64,000 nt of DNA from Streptomyces venezuelae (GCF_008642375.1 NZ_CP029194.1:7372501-7436500); one strand, 5' to 3'. Shown: positions 50,007 through 59,359, counted from the first letter of the stretch. Made by a program: numbers and translations. Notes: generated from the letters alone by a model not told the origin.

Positions 50007-52778
50007 TCAGCCGGTGTTGTGTTCGGGGAGGCAGTAGGCGCAGCCGTTGTATCCGCGGGCGAGGGCGTCTTCGACTCGCATGAAGGGCACTTTGCTGCCG
50101 GGCCCGAGTTTCGGCCAGTACGGGCAGGTGTTGACGTGGATCTCGCCGCTGCGTGGGTTGCCGAAGAAGAAGTCGTCCAGCTCTTTGACGGCGGTGATCT
50201 GAATGGTCATGCGTCCGACGACGGCTCCGTCCTGGTACTGCGTGGCGACGAAGGGGTAGCGCCGCAGGTGTTCGGCCTGGTGGGAGAAGTCGATCGTGAT
50301 CTCCGCCGTCACGTGGTCGTCGGCGTCGAGTCGGTATCCGTCGACGAGGGCGACCTTGCCGCCGTTCATTTCGATGGTGCTGCGTACGGCCCCGGTCTCC
50401 TTGACCACCAGGTCCGTCAGCGTGGCGGGTTCGATCATCCGGCTCAGTGTGCGGACGGAGATGCGTGTGTCCTCGGGCAGGGCGCTCGCGTCGAGCTCCC
50501 AGGAGCCGTCGGTGGCCTTCAGGCCGCCCCGCAGCGTGATCGTCATCCGTGTCTTGCCGCCGGGCGCGGCCATCTGCGGAGCCACGTTCCGCTGCCCCAC
50601 GTTGTTGTCGAAGCGCACGATGCGGTCGTTCGGCACCGGCCCGTTGACGGTGGCGGTGATGGCCGGGTCCTGCGCGCCATGGACGACGGCCACCAGGCAT
50701 TCGTGGTCGACGATCTGGGGCGTCCAGGCGAACGGACCGACGCGCACCGAACCGCCCGCCGGAATCGGTGCGGTGATCACCAACGTACCCAGCGACTGGA
50801 AGTGCGTCGGCCACATCATCCCCGTGCCGGGGTCGCACCGGTACGTCTCGACCTGGAACCCGCCGGCCGCGGCCTGCTGGATCCCGCGGTTGTGGACGCG
50901 TACGTAGAGGTAGTTCGGCTGGTTGTTGATCGGCGCCTCGTGGCCGAGCTCGGGATTGTCTCCCGTACTGATGTGGTTGTTGCGGACCCAGATGTCGGGC
51001 GAGGTCCAGAACGGCACACCGCTCGGCTGGGCGCCGAGGTCCGTGGCGCTGTCCGAGATGTAGAGGTCCACCGGCCGCCGTGCCCACAGTCCCTGATTGA
51101 CGAAGGCCTCGTCCATCACCTTGCTGTAGAGGCCACCGGTGAGCGCGGCGTCGGCGGTGATGCAGCCCTGGGCCATGCTGACGGCGTGCGCGGCACTGCT
51201 CGTGATGTCGTCGGGCACGATGAGCAGCATCTCCATCATCGTCTTGATCATGGCGTCGGCCGCCGCGACCCGGACGGCGGCATCGGGCGAGTCGCCGCCC
51301 ATGCCCAGGTAGCACCGCCACAGCGCCGTGCCCAGCATCGAGTTGCGCAGGTTGCGGCTGTAGCTGTTGAATCCCGGGTCGTCGAACCGCTGGGTCAGAT
51401 CGAGCCTGCGCTCCGTGCTCCACTGGTCGGACGCGTTGTTGTCGAAGGGGAACGTCTCGGTGCGGCGGTGTCCGCTGAGGTTGAACCGGTCGCGGTAGAT
51501 GGCGGGGAGGGCGTCGCAGACGCTGTGCTCGTACGCCCCGGAACCGCCGTGCTCGGCGCCCAGCCACTGGAACACGCCGTGGACGTACTCATGCGCGATG
51601 ACGCCGAGGTCCGCGGCGTCGGGCACGCCGCCCTCGCCGAAGCGGATCCGCGGGGGCGTCGCCGAGCCGATCCACTCGCTCTGGTCCTCGAAGTCGTACG
51701 CCTGCGGGTCGACGTCGACCTTCTCCATGTTCCCGTTGAGCTCCGTGTTGCCCAGGGTGCGGAGATAGCGGGCAACGGCGTCGAGCCAGTAGTAGGCGTT
51801 CGCGCTCAGGAAGGCACGGTTCTTGGGGTAGGTCTCGTAGGAGAAGGTCGCGGTGTTCTCGGCGGGCTGCGCGAACGCCGGGGTGTCCCAGTCGTTGCAG
51901 CGGAACCAGTCCCCGTCGAGTTGGAAGATGCCGTTGACGGCCGTGGCGATCTCGGCCTGGACATCGTGCCGGAAGGGGTTCAGGTCGGCCGCGGTCGACG
52001 CACTGGACAGCGTGCCGTCGTTCGACTCGGTGACGGGATCGGGCACGAAGACCTTGAGGCTCGCCGTCACGTACTTGCCCAGGAGCTCGATCCACAGCAG
52101 CTTGCCGGAGATGGCGTCGACGACCACACGGAAGTGCTCGAAGGGACCGGTCGTCTCGACGGAGAGGTCGTGTACGAGATGCAGCGTCCCGTCCGGCTTC
52201 CTCTTGCCCTTCTTCAGAAGCTCGACCGAGGCCGTGGGGTAGTCCTCGTCCGGCAGCCCGGGCCTGGTCGTGTCCCGGAGGTAGGCGAGTTCGTCCTTGA
52301 AGATGGTGGCGGTCTCGTAGTCCTTCCGGAAGGGCGCGAGCGCGACCCGTTCGACGTCCTCGACGTCACGGGCCTCGCTCGGGTCGGGAGCGTCGGCGAC
52401 CGTGAGCTCACCCCCGTTGTCGACCTGGACGACGCTGGCCTGCTCGATGTCGGCGACGGCCTGGACGGTGGCGCCCAGGACGGGAAGGCCCTTGTGGAAC
52501 TGCTGGAAGCGCACGCGCAGGGTGGCCGCGCCTTCGCTGGAGTCCACCTCTCGCAGATCCATCCTGTCGGCCTTGAGGTCCTTCGAGCGGGCCTTCATGA
52601 ACGAGTCGATGGCCTTGCGGGCGTTCGACGCGCGGCCCAGGGTCGCCCCCGGATCGACGAACTTCCGCAGTACACCGCCGGAGTCCTTCCGTTCTCCGAC
52701 GTCAGGGACCAGCCTCAGGGGCTCGTCGGCCTTGGGTCCCGACCTGTTTCTCTGCTTGCGTACGTCTTCCCGGCCCAT
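50007..52778 (-). CDS. Thermolysin/fungalysin-like (M4/M36) metallopeptidase with the same C-terminal modules, no signal peptide
   Basis: 923 aa from the ATG at 52778 (AGGAG 6 nt upstream; ATG 52781 also possible). Residues about 40-240 resemble the FTP/PepSY propeptide. The catalytic part has HEYVH near 397-401 and the downstream Glu in GSGAYEHSVCDAL, followed by the GLYSKVMDEAFVNQ C-terminal catalytic region. After about residue 570 come the CARDB-like module and the module shared with the M28 protein. A propeptide normally means secretion and self-cleavage, yet the N-terminus (MGREDVRKQRNRSGPKADEP) has no signal. Export by an unusual route or lysis is possible. Confidence 0.9.
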   Translation of the reverse strand: MGREDVRKQRNRSGPKADEPLRLVPDVGERKDSGGVLRKFVDPGATLGRASNARKAIDSFMKARSKDLKADRMDLREVDSSEGAATLRVRFQQFHKGLPVLGATVQAVADIEQASVVQVDNGGELTVADAPDPSEARDVEDVERVALAPFRKDYETATIFKDELAYLRDTTRPGLPDEDYPTASVELLKKGKRKPDGTLHLVHDLSVETTGPFEHFRVVVDAISGKLLWIELLGKYVTASLKVFVPDPVTESNDGTLSSASTAADLNPFRHDVQAEIATAVNGIFQLDGDWFRCNDWDTPAFAQPAENTATFSYETYPKNRAFLSANAYYWLDAVARYLRTLGNTELNGNMEKVDVDPQAYDFEDQSEWIGSATPPRIRFGEGGVPDAADLGVIAHEYVHGVFQWLGAEHGGSGAYEHSVCDALPAIYRDRFNLSGHRRTETFPFDNNASDQWSTERRLDLTQRFDDPGFNSYSRNLRNSMLGTALWRCYLGMGGDSPDAAVRVAAADAMIKTMMEMLLIVPDDITSSAAHAVSMAQGCITADAALTGGLYSKVMDEAFVNQGLWARRPVDLYISDSATDLGAQPSGVPFWTSPDIWVRNNHISTGDNPELGHEAPINNQPNYLYVRVHNRGIQQAAAGGFQVETYRCDPGTGMMWPTHFQSLGTLVITAPIPAGGSVRVGPFAWTPQIVDHECLVAVVHGAQDPAITATVNGPVPNDRIVRFDNNVGQRNVAPQMAAPGGKTRMTITLRGGLKATDGSWELDASALPEDTRISVRTLSRMIEPATLTDLVVKETGAVRSTIEMNGGKVALVDGYRLDADDHVTAEITIDFSHQAEHLRRYPFVATQYQDGAVVGRMTIQITAVKELDDFFFGNPRSGEIHVNTCPYWPKLGPGSKVPFMRVEDALARGYNGCAYCLPEHNTG
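50009..50612. repeat. 604-bp direct repeat, copy 2
   Basis: Encodes the same C-terminal segment of the M4/M36-like peptidase. Sequence upstream of it (CARDB-like module) is still similar between both genes but with many substitutions, so the block was probably homogenised by recent gene conversion. Confidence 0.85.
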
Positions 52779-52876
52779 CATGTGCTCCTTGAGGCGCGCG
52801 GAGGAAGGAACGATGGCTGGCGGCCCCCGTCGCGGTCGTCAACCGGCCGCGGCAGTGCGGGCGGTGTCGATTTCCG

Positions 52877-53752
52877 TCACGGCGCCTCCGCGGGGATGCG
52901 TGTCGGGATGGTCGGGAGCACGACGCGCTCCGGCGCCGGGGACGGAGCGCGGCCCGAGCGGGCGATCTTGAGGAGGTCCGGAAGCTCGTACGCTTCCGCG
53001 GCTTCCAGGTCGACCACGTACCCGAGGTCTGCCAGGCTCGCGACCGTCAGCCTGCTCAAGGGGTTGTTGCTGCCGTCGATGCTCGGCGACATCAGCTCGT
53101 TGTCGAAGACGGACTCCCGCCAGTGACTGCCCGCGCTGCCCAAGCCGCCGACGTTCGCCACCGGCACGGGGCCGGGCGGTTCTCCGGCGAGCGTGCCGAA
53201 CTCCTTCATGGCTCCGGGGCCGACGAACGTGGGGTCGGTGCCGTCGGGGAAGTCCTTCAGCAGGCCGAAGTCGGTCCAGACGGTGCCGATGCCCAGCACG
53301 TGTCCCATCTCGTGCGTGATGACGTCGAGGAGGGAACCCTCCTCTTCCATCTGGGCCAGGTCGGCGCTGTCGAACCTCATGCGCCCCGTGGCGGGGAGTC
53401 CCGCTCCGCTGACCGCGTTGTGCCGACGGAACCGCGTGGGGCCGGCCTGTCCGAGAATGTTCGGAACGTTGTCGACGCCGTCGATCGGCACGCCTTCGGC
53501 ATCGATCAGGAGGTCGTCGACGACGACCGTGCCGGTGAAGTCATGAACGATCGCGGTCTCCAGGTCTCCGACGATCACACGCGCCCAGCGCTCGGCGGCC
53601 TCGGCGAAGACGTCCTTCTGGCCGTTCGTCAGTCCTTGGATGAAGCGCACGTCGATCTGAAACGGAGAGGTGGTCTTGGCGATTCTCGCCGCGCGGTCGC
53701 TGTCCGCTACGGCCGTATAGATTTCGAAGGATTGGTAGGTTCGCCTGGTCAT
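52877..53752 (-). CDS. Leishmanolysin-like (M8-type) metallopeptidase, no signal peptide
   Basis: 291 aa from ATG 53752 (GGGAG 8 nt upstream). Metzincin zinc motif HEMGHVLGIGTVW at 147-159 and a third His at 210 in AGSHWRESVFDNELM, with the Met-turn Met221. This extended spacing between HExxH and the third His is typical of leishmanolysins. The C-terminus is Pro-rich (APERVVLPTIPTRIPAEAP). Neither a signal peptide nor the shared modules of its neighbours are present. First gene of the three-peptidase series (96 to 98 bp before the M4/M36-like gene). Confidence 0.88.
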   Translation of the reverse strand: MTRRTYQSFEIYTAVADSDRAARIAKTTSPFQIDVRFIQGLTNGQKDVFAEAAERWARVIVGDLETAIVHDFTGTVVVDDLLIDAEGVPIDGVDNVPNILGQAGPTRFRRHNAVSGAGLPATGRMRFDSADLAQMEEEGSLLDVITHEMGHVLGIGTVWTDFGLLKDFPDGTDPTFVGPGAMKEFGTLAGEPPGPVPVANVGGLGSAGSHWRESVFDNELMSPSIDGSNNPLSRLTVASLADLGYVVDLEAAEAYELPDLLKIARSGRAPSPAPERVVLPTIPTRIPAEAP

Positions 53753-53918
53753 GGCACTTGCTCCCATCACGTGGAGCCGCCCTTATCCCCTCCCAAACCA
53801 GCTTAAACATGTTCGTAGTTGTAGACCATGCAACCACACGTGAAGACCGTGACTGCAGGGGAAGTTGGGTCATGGCAGCTGTCCGCCCTCGTGCTCGCGC
53901 TCGGCCGCCGCGCAGAAA

Positions 53919-53946
53919 GGCCCGCACAGCTGACGCTGTGCGGGCC
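53919..53946. terminator. Hairpin terminator after uppP
   Basis: 12-bp perfect arms GGCCCGCACAGC (53919-53930) and complement (53935-53946), tetraloop TGAC. It separates uppP from the peptidase operon. Confidence 0.85.
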
Positions 53947-53993
53947 CGTCTGCGGATCCCGACTTCGTGCTCGCGCATTGCCTCGCGGCTCGG

Positions 53994-54866
53994 TCAGCCG
54001 GCGGACTCGCCCGCGTGCGGGCTGAGGACGTCCGTGCCGACCAGGATGAACAGCAGGATGCCCAGCAGGATCCGGTAGATCACGAAGGGCATGAAGCTCT
54101 TGGTGGTGATGAACTTCATGAACCACGCGATCACCGCGTAACCGACGGCGAAGGCGATGATCGTGGCGAAGATCGTCGGGCCCCAGGAGACGTGCCCCTC
54201 GCCCGCGTCCTTGAGCTCGTACGCGCCGGAGGCGAGGACCGCCGGGATCGCGAGGAGGAAGGAGTAGCGGGCGGCGGCCTCGCGGGTGTAGCCCATGAGA
54301 AGACCGCCGGAGATCGTCGCGCCCGAGCGGGAGACACCCGGGATCAGCGCCATCGCCTGGCAGAAGCCGAAGATCAGGCCGTCCTTCACGCTCAGTTCCT
54401 TGAGCGTCTTGCGCTCGCGGACGACCCGGTGACGCCCGCCGGCCTCGTCCCGCGCGGCCAGCCGGTCGGCGATGCCGAGGACGATGCCCATGACGATCAG
54501 GGTGGTCGCGATCAGCCGCAGATCGCGGAAGGGGCCCTCGATCTGGTCCTTGAGCGTGATGCCGAGGACACCGATCGGGATGGAGCCGACGATGACCAGC
54601 CAGCCCATCTGGGCGTCGTGGTCGGAGCGCATCGACTTGTCGGTGAGGGAGCGGAACCAGGCCGAGACGATCCGCGCGATGTCCTTGCGGAAGTAGATCA
54701 GGACGGCGGTCTCCGTGCCGATCTGGGTGATCGCGGTGAAGGCCGCACCAGGATCGTGCCAGCCGGCGAAGGCCGCGGTCAGCCGGAGGTGCGCGCTGGA
54801 GGAGATGGGAAGGAACTCCGTCAGCCCCTGTACGAGTCCGAGGATGAACGATTCGAACCAACTCAT
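53994..54866 (-). CDS. uppP: Undecaprenyl-diphosphatase
   Basis: 290 aa, eight membrane helices. GLVQGLTEFLPISSSAHL near residues 10-27 and PGVSRSGATISGGLLMG near 172-190 are the two diagnostic motifs of UppP/BacA with the catalytic Glu17/21, Ser and Arg. It dephosphorylates undecaprenyl-PP to recycle the carrier for peptidoglycan and teichoic acids, and can give bacitracin tolerance. Stand-alone gene ended by a strong hairpin. Confidence 0.97.
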   Translation of the reverse strand: MSWFESFILGLVQGLTEFLPISSSAHLRLTAAFAGWHDPGAAFTAITQIGTETAVLIYFRKDIARIVSAWFRSLTDKSMRSDHDAQMGWLVIVGSIPIGVLGITLKDQIEGPFRDLRLIATTLIVMGIVLGIADRLAARDEAGGRHRVVRERKTLKELSVKDGLIFGFCQAMALIPGVSRSGATISGGLLMGYTREAAARYSFLLAIPAVLASGAYELKDAGEGHVSWGPTIFATIIAFAVGYAVIAWFMKFITTKSFMPFVIYRILLGILLFILVGTDVLSPHAGESAG

Positions 54867-54977
54867 GGGGCTAAGGCCGTCCCGTTATGTACGTGTGCGG
54901 TCAGAAGGTCGAGCGCAGCGTACCGTCCCAAGATGACGTGCTCGTGATCAGGCCCGTGACGCTCCTGTGATCAGGCC

Positions 54978-55451
54978 TCATGACGCCTCGTCGGGCCCCG
55001 CGGGGCCCGCGGTCGTCCATCCCGGGGCCCGGACGTGGGCACTGAGGCTCCGCCGGTCGGCCTCGCCGCCGCAGTGGGCGCAGATGACGCGGGGGCTGAG
55101 GATCTCGCCGCAGTCGTGTTCCAGGACGACGGGGCGGTCGTCCTCGTTGAGGTGGCGGTCGCCCCAGGCCATCAGGGTCAGGAGCACCGGCTGGAGCTCC
55201 TCGCCGGCGGCCGTCGCCCGGTACTCGAAGCGCTGCGGGCGCTCGCTGTACGGCACCCGCTCCAGGATCCCGGCCTCGACGAGCCGCTTGAGGCGGGCGG
55301 TGAGGATGTCGCGCGGGGCGCCCGTGTTGCGCGCGATCCGGTCGAAGCGGTGCACGCCGAGGGAGACCTCGCGGAGCACGAGGAGTGCGTATTTCTCGCC
55401 GACGAGCGCAAGCGTGTCGGCGATCGAGCAAGGGCGGGGGGCGGCCTTCAT
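54978..55451 (-). CDS. HxlR-family transcriptional regulator
   Basis: 157 aa. Begins CSIADTLALVGEKYALLVLR, then a winged helix (RFDRIARNTGAPRDILTARL) and the wing RVPYSERPQRFEYRAT, the HxlR pattern. Cys8 near the N-terminus is the redox-type Cys of the family, and CGEI/CAHCGG add further Cys. Divergent from the thiolase gene, so it probably represses it. Confidence 0.92.
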   Translation of the reverse strand: MKAAPRPCSIADTLALVGEKYALLVLREVSLGVHRFDRIARNTGAPRDILTARLKRLVEAGILERVPYSERPQRFEYRATAAGEELQPVLLTLMAWGDRHLNEDDRPVVLEHDCGEILSPRVICAHCGGEADRRSLSAHVRAPGWTTAGPAGPDEAS

Positions 55452-55536
55452 GGGGTCAGCCTAGGGCAGCCGGAGAAGGAGGGTTTGAAAAGGCAACCCA
55501 CTGGGATATGTTACCGGCGAGTGTAGGTCCAGTTTT

Positions 55537-55552
55537 CCAACTCAGGAGTTGG
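55537..55552 (+). promoter_or_regulatory. Inverted repeat covering the thiolase ribosome site
   Basis: CCAACT (55537-55542) CAGG AGTTGG (55547-55552) forms a hairpin that holds the AGGAG in its loop and right arm, three bases before the ATG. It could be an HxlR operator or a translation-controlling hairpin. Confidence 0.4.
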
Positions 55553-55554
55553 CC

Positions 55555-56724
55555 ATGCGTGACGCCGTCATCGTCGAAGCCGTCCGTACACCGATGGGAA
55601 AGGGCAAGGCCGGGGGAGCCCTGTCCCACGTCCACCCCGTCGCCCTTCTCTCCCACACCCTCCGCGCCCTGATCGAACGCAGCGGCATCGACCCCGCCCT
55701 CGTCGACGACGTGATCGGCGGAACGGTCGACCAGGTCGGCGAGCAGGCCATGAACACCACCCGCTACGCCTGGCTCGGCGCCGGATTCCCCGAGTCCGTG
55801 CCCGCCACCACCGTCGACCGGCAGTGCGGCTCCTCCCAGCAGGCCGTCCACTTCGCGGCCCAGGGCGTCCTCTCCGGGGCGTACGACATCGCCGTCGCCT
55901 GCGGGGTCGAGTCCATGAGCAGGGTCCCCATGTGGTCGAACGTGCCGCCCGGCACCGACCCCTTCGGCCCCGGCGTCGCCGAGCGCTACCCCGAGGGACT
56001 CGTCCCGCAGGGCGTCAGCGCCGAGCTCATCGCCGCCAAGTGGTCGATCCGCCGCGAGGCCATGGACGAGTTCGCCGCCGGATCGCACGCCAAGGCGGCC
56101 CGCGCCTGGGAGGCCGGACTCTTCGACGCCGAGACCGTCCCGTACGAGGGCGTCCGCCGTGACGAGTCGGTGCGCCCGGCGACCACCCCCGAGATCCTCG
56201 CCGGACTCCGGCCCGCCTTCGAGGACCCCGGCTTCGCCGCCCGCTTCCCGCAGATCGACTGGTCCGTGACCGCCGGCAACAGCAGCCCCGTCAACGACGG
56301 CGCCTCCGCCGTCCTCGTCATGGCCGCCGACACCGCCCGGAGCCTCGGCCTGCGCCCTCTCGCCCGGCTGCACAGCTTCGCCGTCACCGGCTCCGACCCG
56401 CTCCTGATGCTCACCGGCGTCATCCCGGCCACCGAGAAGGTCCTGCGCCGAGCGGGCCTCTCCCTCGCCGACATCGACCTCTTCGAGATCAACGAGGCCT
56501 TCGCGAGCGTCGTGCTCGCCTGGCAGCAGGAGACCGGCGCCGACCCGGCCAGGGTCAACGTCCACGGCGGGGCCATCGCACTCGGGCACCCGCTCGGTGC
56601 CAGCGGCACGCGCATCGCGACGACCCTGGTCCACGCCCTGCGGGCCCGCGGCGCCCGCTACGGCCTCCAGGCGATGTGCGAGGCGGGCGGTCTCGCCAAC
56701 GCGATGATCGTCGAGGCGCTCTGA
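55555..56724 (+). CDS. Thiolase (acetyl-CoA acyltransferase)
   Basis: 389 aa. Nucleophile Cys91 (VDRQCGSSQQA), His345 (ALGHPLGASG) and Cys375 (AMCEAGG) form the complete thiolase site. ATG at 55555 with AGGAG 7 nt upstream. It cleaves 3-ketoacyl-CoA or condenses acetyl-CoA. The divergent HxlR regulator suggests inducible use in fatty-acid or steroid-like catabolism. Confidence 0.95.
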   Translation: MRDAVIVEAVRTPMGKGKAGGALSHVHPVALLSHTLRALIERSGIDPALVDDVIGGTVDQVGEQAMNTTRYAWLGAGFPESVPATTVDRQCGSSQQAVHFAAQGVLSGAYDIAVACGVESMSRVPMWSNVPPGTDPFGPGVAERYPEGLVPQGVSAELIAAKWSIRREAMDEFAAGSHAKAARAWEAGLFDAETVPYEGVRRDESVRPATTPEILAGLRPAFEDPGFAARFPQIDWSVTAGNSSPVNDGASAVLVMAADTARSLGLRPLARLHSFAVTGSDPLLMLTGVIPATEKVLRRAGLSLADIDLFEINEAFASVVLAWQQETGADPARVNVHGGAIALGHPLGASGTRIATTLVHALRARGARYGLQAMCEAGGLANAMIVEAL

Positions 56725-56744
56725 GCGACGGACGGGCCGGCCCG

Positions 56745-57515
56745 TCAGACCGTGCCGGCCGGCTCCCGCTCCTGCGCGGGAGCCGGGTCCGGGACCGCGG
56801 CCGGCGCCCCGGACGTGGCACGCAGGGCGTGGCGCTTGCGCCAGGCCACCACCGCCGCGCCGAGGCCCGACAGGACGATGAACCCCGCGGAGAAGAGGAA
56901 GGCCGGCGATCCCGGCGAACCGGCCTGCGAGCCCGCGATCACGTACGCCGCCGTGTTCGGCACCGTCCCGATCGCCGTCGCCAGGAGGAACGGCACGTAC
57001 CCCATCCGGGAGACCGCCGCACAGTAGTTGGCCGCCGCGAAGGGGACGCCCGGGAAGAGCCGGATCGCCAGCATCGAGCGGAAACCGTGCCGGCTCAGCT
57101 GCCCGTCCGCCGCCGTCAGCCAGCGCCCCCGGACGAACGGCCGCAGCGCGTCCTGCCCCAGGACCCGGCCGAGGGCGAAGGCGATCCCGGCGCCGAGCAC
57201 CGTCCCCGCCACCGCCGCCGTCAGACCGGCCACGGAGCCGAACAGCGCCCCCGCGGCCAGATTGAGCACCGGGCGCGGCACGAAAGCCGCCGTGCACACG
57301 CCGTACGCGAGGCCGAAGAGCAGGACCGCGCCCGCGCCGTTCGTCTGCGGCGGCCAGCCCGAGGACAGCAGCCGCTGGGGTTCGTACAGCAGCACGAGAC
57401 CCGCCGCGGAGAGCAGCAGCAGAGCGAGGAGCGAGAGCCGCGAACGGGGTGCGAGCAGGGCCTGGGAACAGCGGACTGCGAGGGAGCCCGGCGGCCGGGG
57501 CACGGGAGCGAGCAT
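56745..57515 (-). CDS. TVP38/TMEM64 (DedA-like) membrane protein
   Basis: 256 aa, about six hydrophobic helices. The core TVP38 region contains FVPRPVLNLAAGALFG, AFALGRVLGQDALRPFV and RLFPGVPFAAANYCAAVSRM, including the conserved F/LxxG and reentrant-loop Pro. DedA-superfamily proteins are now seen as lipid (undecaprenyl or phospholipid) transporters. The C-terminal 30 residues are polar. It converges with the thiolase gene with 20 bp between stops. Confidence 0.88.
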   Translation of the reverse strand: MLAPVPRPPGSLAVRCSQALLAPRSRLSLLALLLLSAAGLVLLYEPQRLLSSGWPPQTNGAGAVLLFGLAYGVCTAAFVPRPVLNLAAGALFGSVAGLTAAVAGTVLGAGIAFALGRVLGQDALRPFVRGRWLTAADGQLSRHGFRSMLAIRLFPGVPFAAANYCAAVSRMGYVPFLLATAIGTVPNTAAYVIAGSQAGSPGSPAFLFSAGFIVLSGLGAAVVAWRKRHALRATSGAPAAVPDPAPAQEREPAGTV

Positions 57516-57667
57516 TCGGGGAGAGTAGCGGACGCGTCCGTATGATCGCCGTAATGTGCGTCATGTCCGCCGGGCAGCGCCCCGGGAGTCGTACGGGCCG
57601 CACACGGGACCCGCCCGGGTGCGGCCGCGCGGACCGCACCCGGACCGCGCCGTGACCGAGAGGCCCC

Positions 57668-58381
57668 ATGACCGAGACCGCGCCGACCGGCGACATCCCC
57701 GGCAGCGTCCTCGCCGACACCGTCCTGGAGCGGCTCACGACCCTCTACCCGGCCGCGGGGAACCCCTTCCGGGCCCAGGAGATGGTCGCGTACATGAAGG
57801 GCGTCGCCCCCTTCCTCGGCGTCCGGACCCCCGAGCGCCGCGCCCTGTCCCGCACGGTGCTCGACGGCACCCCCCGCCCCGACGAGGACGACTGCGCCGC
57901 GATCGCCCTGCGCTGCTTCGCCCTGCCGGAGCGCGAGTACCACTACTTCGCCGTCGACTACCTCCGCCGCCACGTGAAGCGCTGCTCCTCCGGCTTCCTG
58001 CCCGTCGCCCGCCGGCTCGTCACCACCGTCTCGTGGTGGGACACCGTCGACCACCTCGCCGCCCATGTCGTCGGCGGCCTCGTCGCCGCCGACCCGGCCC
58101 TCGGGGCCCGGATGGACGAGTGGATCGAGGACGAGGACCTGTGGGTGGCCCGCACGGCGATCCTCCACCAGCTCCGCTTCAAGGACGCGACCGACGCCGA
58201 CCGGCTCTTCGCCCACTGCCTCCGCCGTGCCGCCGACACCGACTTCTTCCTCCGCAAGGCGATCGGCTGGAGCCTGCGCGAGTACGGCAGGACCAACCCC
58301 GGCGAGGTCCGCGCCTTCGTCACCGCGAACACCTCCCGTCTCTCGCCGCTGTCCGTACGCGAGGCCCTGAAGCACCTCTGA
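57668..58381 (+). CDS. AlkD-like DNA alkylation repair glycosylase
   Basis: 237 aa of HEAT-like helical repeats. MKGVAPFLGVRTPERRAL, REYHYFAVDYLRRH, VSWWDTVDHLAAHVVG and RKAIGWSLREYGRTNP are the signatures of AlkD, including the aromatic and Asp (WWDTVD) residues that contact the lesion. AlkD removes bulky or cationic alkyl bases. Family members are sometimes self-resistance enzymes, but no alkylator cluster is evident nearby. Confidence 0.93.
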   Translation: MTETAPTGDIPGSVLADTVLERLTTLYPAAGNPFRAQEMVAYMKGVAPFLGVRTPERRALSRTVLDGTPRPDEDDCAAIALRCFALPEREYHYFAVDYLRRHVKRCSSGFLPVARRLVTTVSWWDTVDHLAAHVVGGLVAADPALGARMDEWIEDEDLWVARTAILHQLRFKDATDADRLFAHCLRRAADTDFFLRKAIGWSLREYGRTNPGEVRAFVTANTSRLSPLSVREALKHL

Positions 58382-58426
58382 TCCCCCGGCCCCATCGAGG
58401 CCCAACTGCCGGGACACACTGGGCAC

Positions 58427-59284
58427 ATGACACGGAACGAGAAGCGGACGGCTCTGGTGCTCGGCGCGGGCGGACTCGTCGGGGCGGCTTGGGAGATCGG
58501 GATCCTGCGGGGGCTCGCCGACGCGGGGACGGATCTGGCGGATGCCGGTCTCGTCGTCGGCAGCTCTGCGGGCGCGGTGGTCGGCGCGCAGCTCGCCGCC
58601 GGCGCGCCGGGTCTCGAAGAGCTGTACGAGCGGCAGCTGAGCGGGGCGGCGCCCGAGCCCGCCGCCCGCCTCGGGCTGCCCCTCGTGCTGCGGTATGCCG
58701 TCGCCGTCCTCACCGCCCGTACCCCCGAGGCGTACGGGCGCAGGATCGGCGCGCTCGCCCTCGGAGCCCGTACCGTCGGCGAGGCGGAGCGCCGGGAGAC
58801 CGTGGCCAGGCGGCTCGGACAGGTCCTCGACTGGCCCGCGCGGCGGCTGCTGGTGACCGCCGTCGACGCCGTGAGCGGCGAACTCGTCGCGTACGGCGCC
58901 GACAGCGGGGTTCCCCTGACCGACGCCGTCACGGCGAGCTGTGCGATCCCCGGGCTCTGGCCGCCCGCCACCATCGACGGCCGCCGATGGATCGACGGCG
59001 GCATCCACTCCACGGCCAACGCCCATCTCGCCGCCGGGTACGACCGGGTCGTCGTCATCGCCCCCACCCCCCAGGGCAACAAGGTCGTGCTCTCCCCGGC
59101 CCGGCAGGGTGCCGCTCTCGCCGCCGCCGGCGCGCGCGTCGAGGTGATCACCCCCGACGCCGCGTCCCGCAAGGCCTTCGGCCGCAACCCGCTCGACCCG
59201 GCCCTGCGTGCCGCGGCGGCCCGCGCCGGGCGCGCCCAGGCCGCCCGGCACGCCGTGGCGGTCGCCGAGGTGTGGTCGGCCTGA
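58427..59284 (+). CDS. Patatin-like phospholipase
   Basis: 285 aa. Oxyanion loop GAGGLVGAAWEIG at 16-28, nucleophile motif GSSAG (about 45-49) and the catalytic Asp in WIDGGIHSTAN (about 187-197). This Ser-Asp dyad hydrolase probably acts on membrane lipids or esters. Same direction as the flanking AlkD-like and SpeE-like genes. Confidence 0.92.
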   Translation: MTRNEKRTALVLGAGGLVGAAWEIGILRGLADAGTDLADAGLVVGSSAGAVVGAQLAAGAPGLEELYERQLSGAAPEPAARLGLPLVLRYAVAVLTARTPEAYGRRIGALALGARTVGEAERRETVARRLGQVLDWPARRLLVTAVDAVSGELVAYGADSGVPLTDAVTASCAIPGLWPPATIDGRRWIDGGIHSTANAHLAAGYDRVVVIAPTPQGNKVVLSPARQGAALAAAGARVEVITPDAASRKAFGRNPLDPALRAAAARAGRAQAARHAVAVAEVWSA

Positions 59285-59359
59285 CGCCCCCGCCTGGGTC
59301 CGGCCGTCCGGACCCGACCCGTCCGTGGTCGACGTCTCCCACCCCGGCACAATGAGAGC

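Noticed and set aside
49773..53126. Very long open frame (over 1100 codons) on the plus strand opposite the peptidase genes
   Set aside because: It is antisense to clearly identified peptidases, has no recognisable domain and arises from the GC-rich third-position bias of the real genes.
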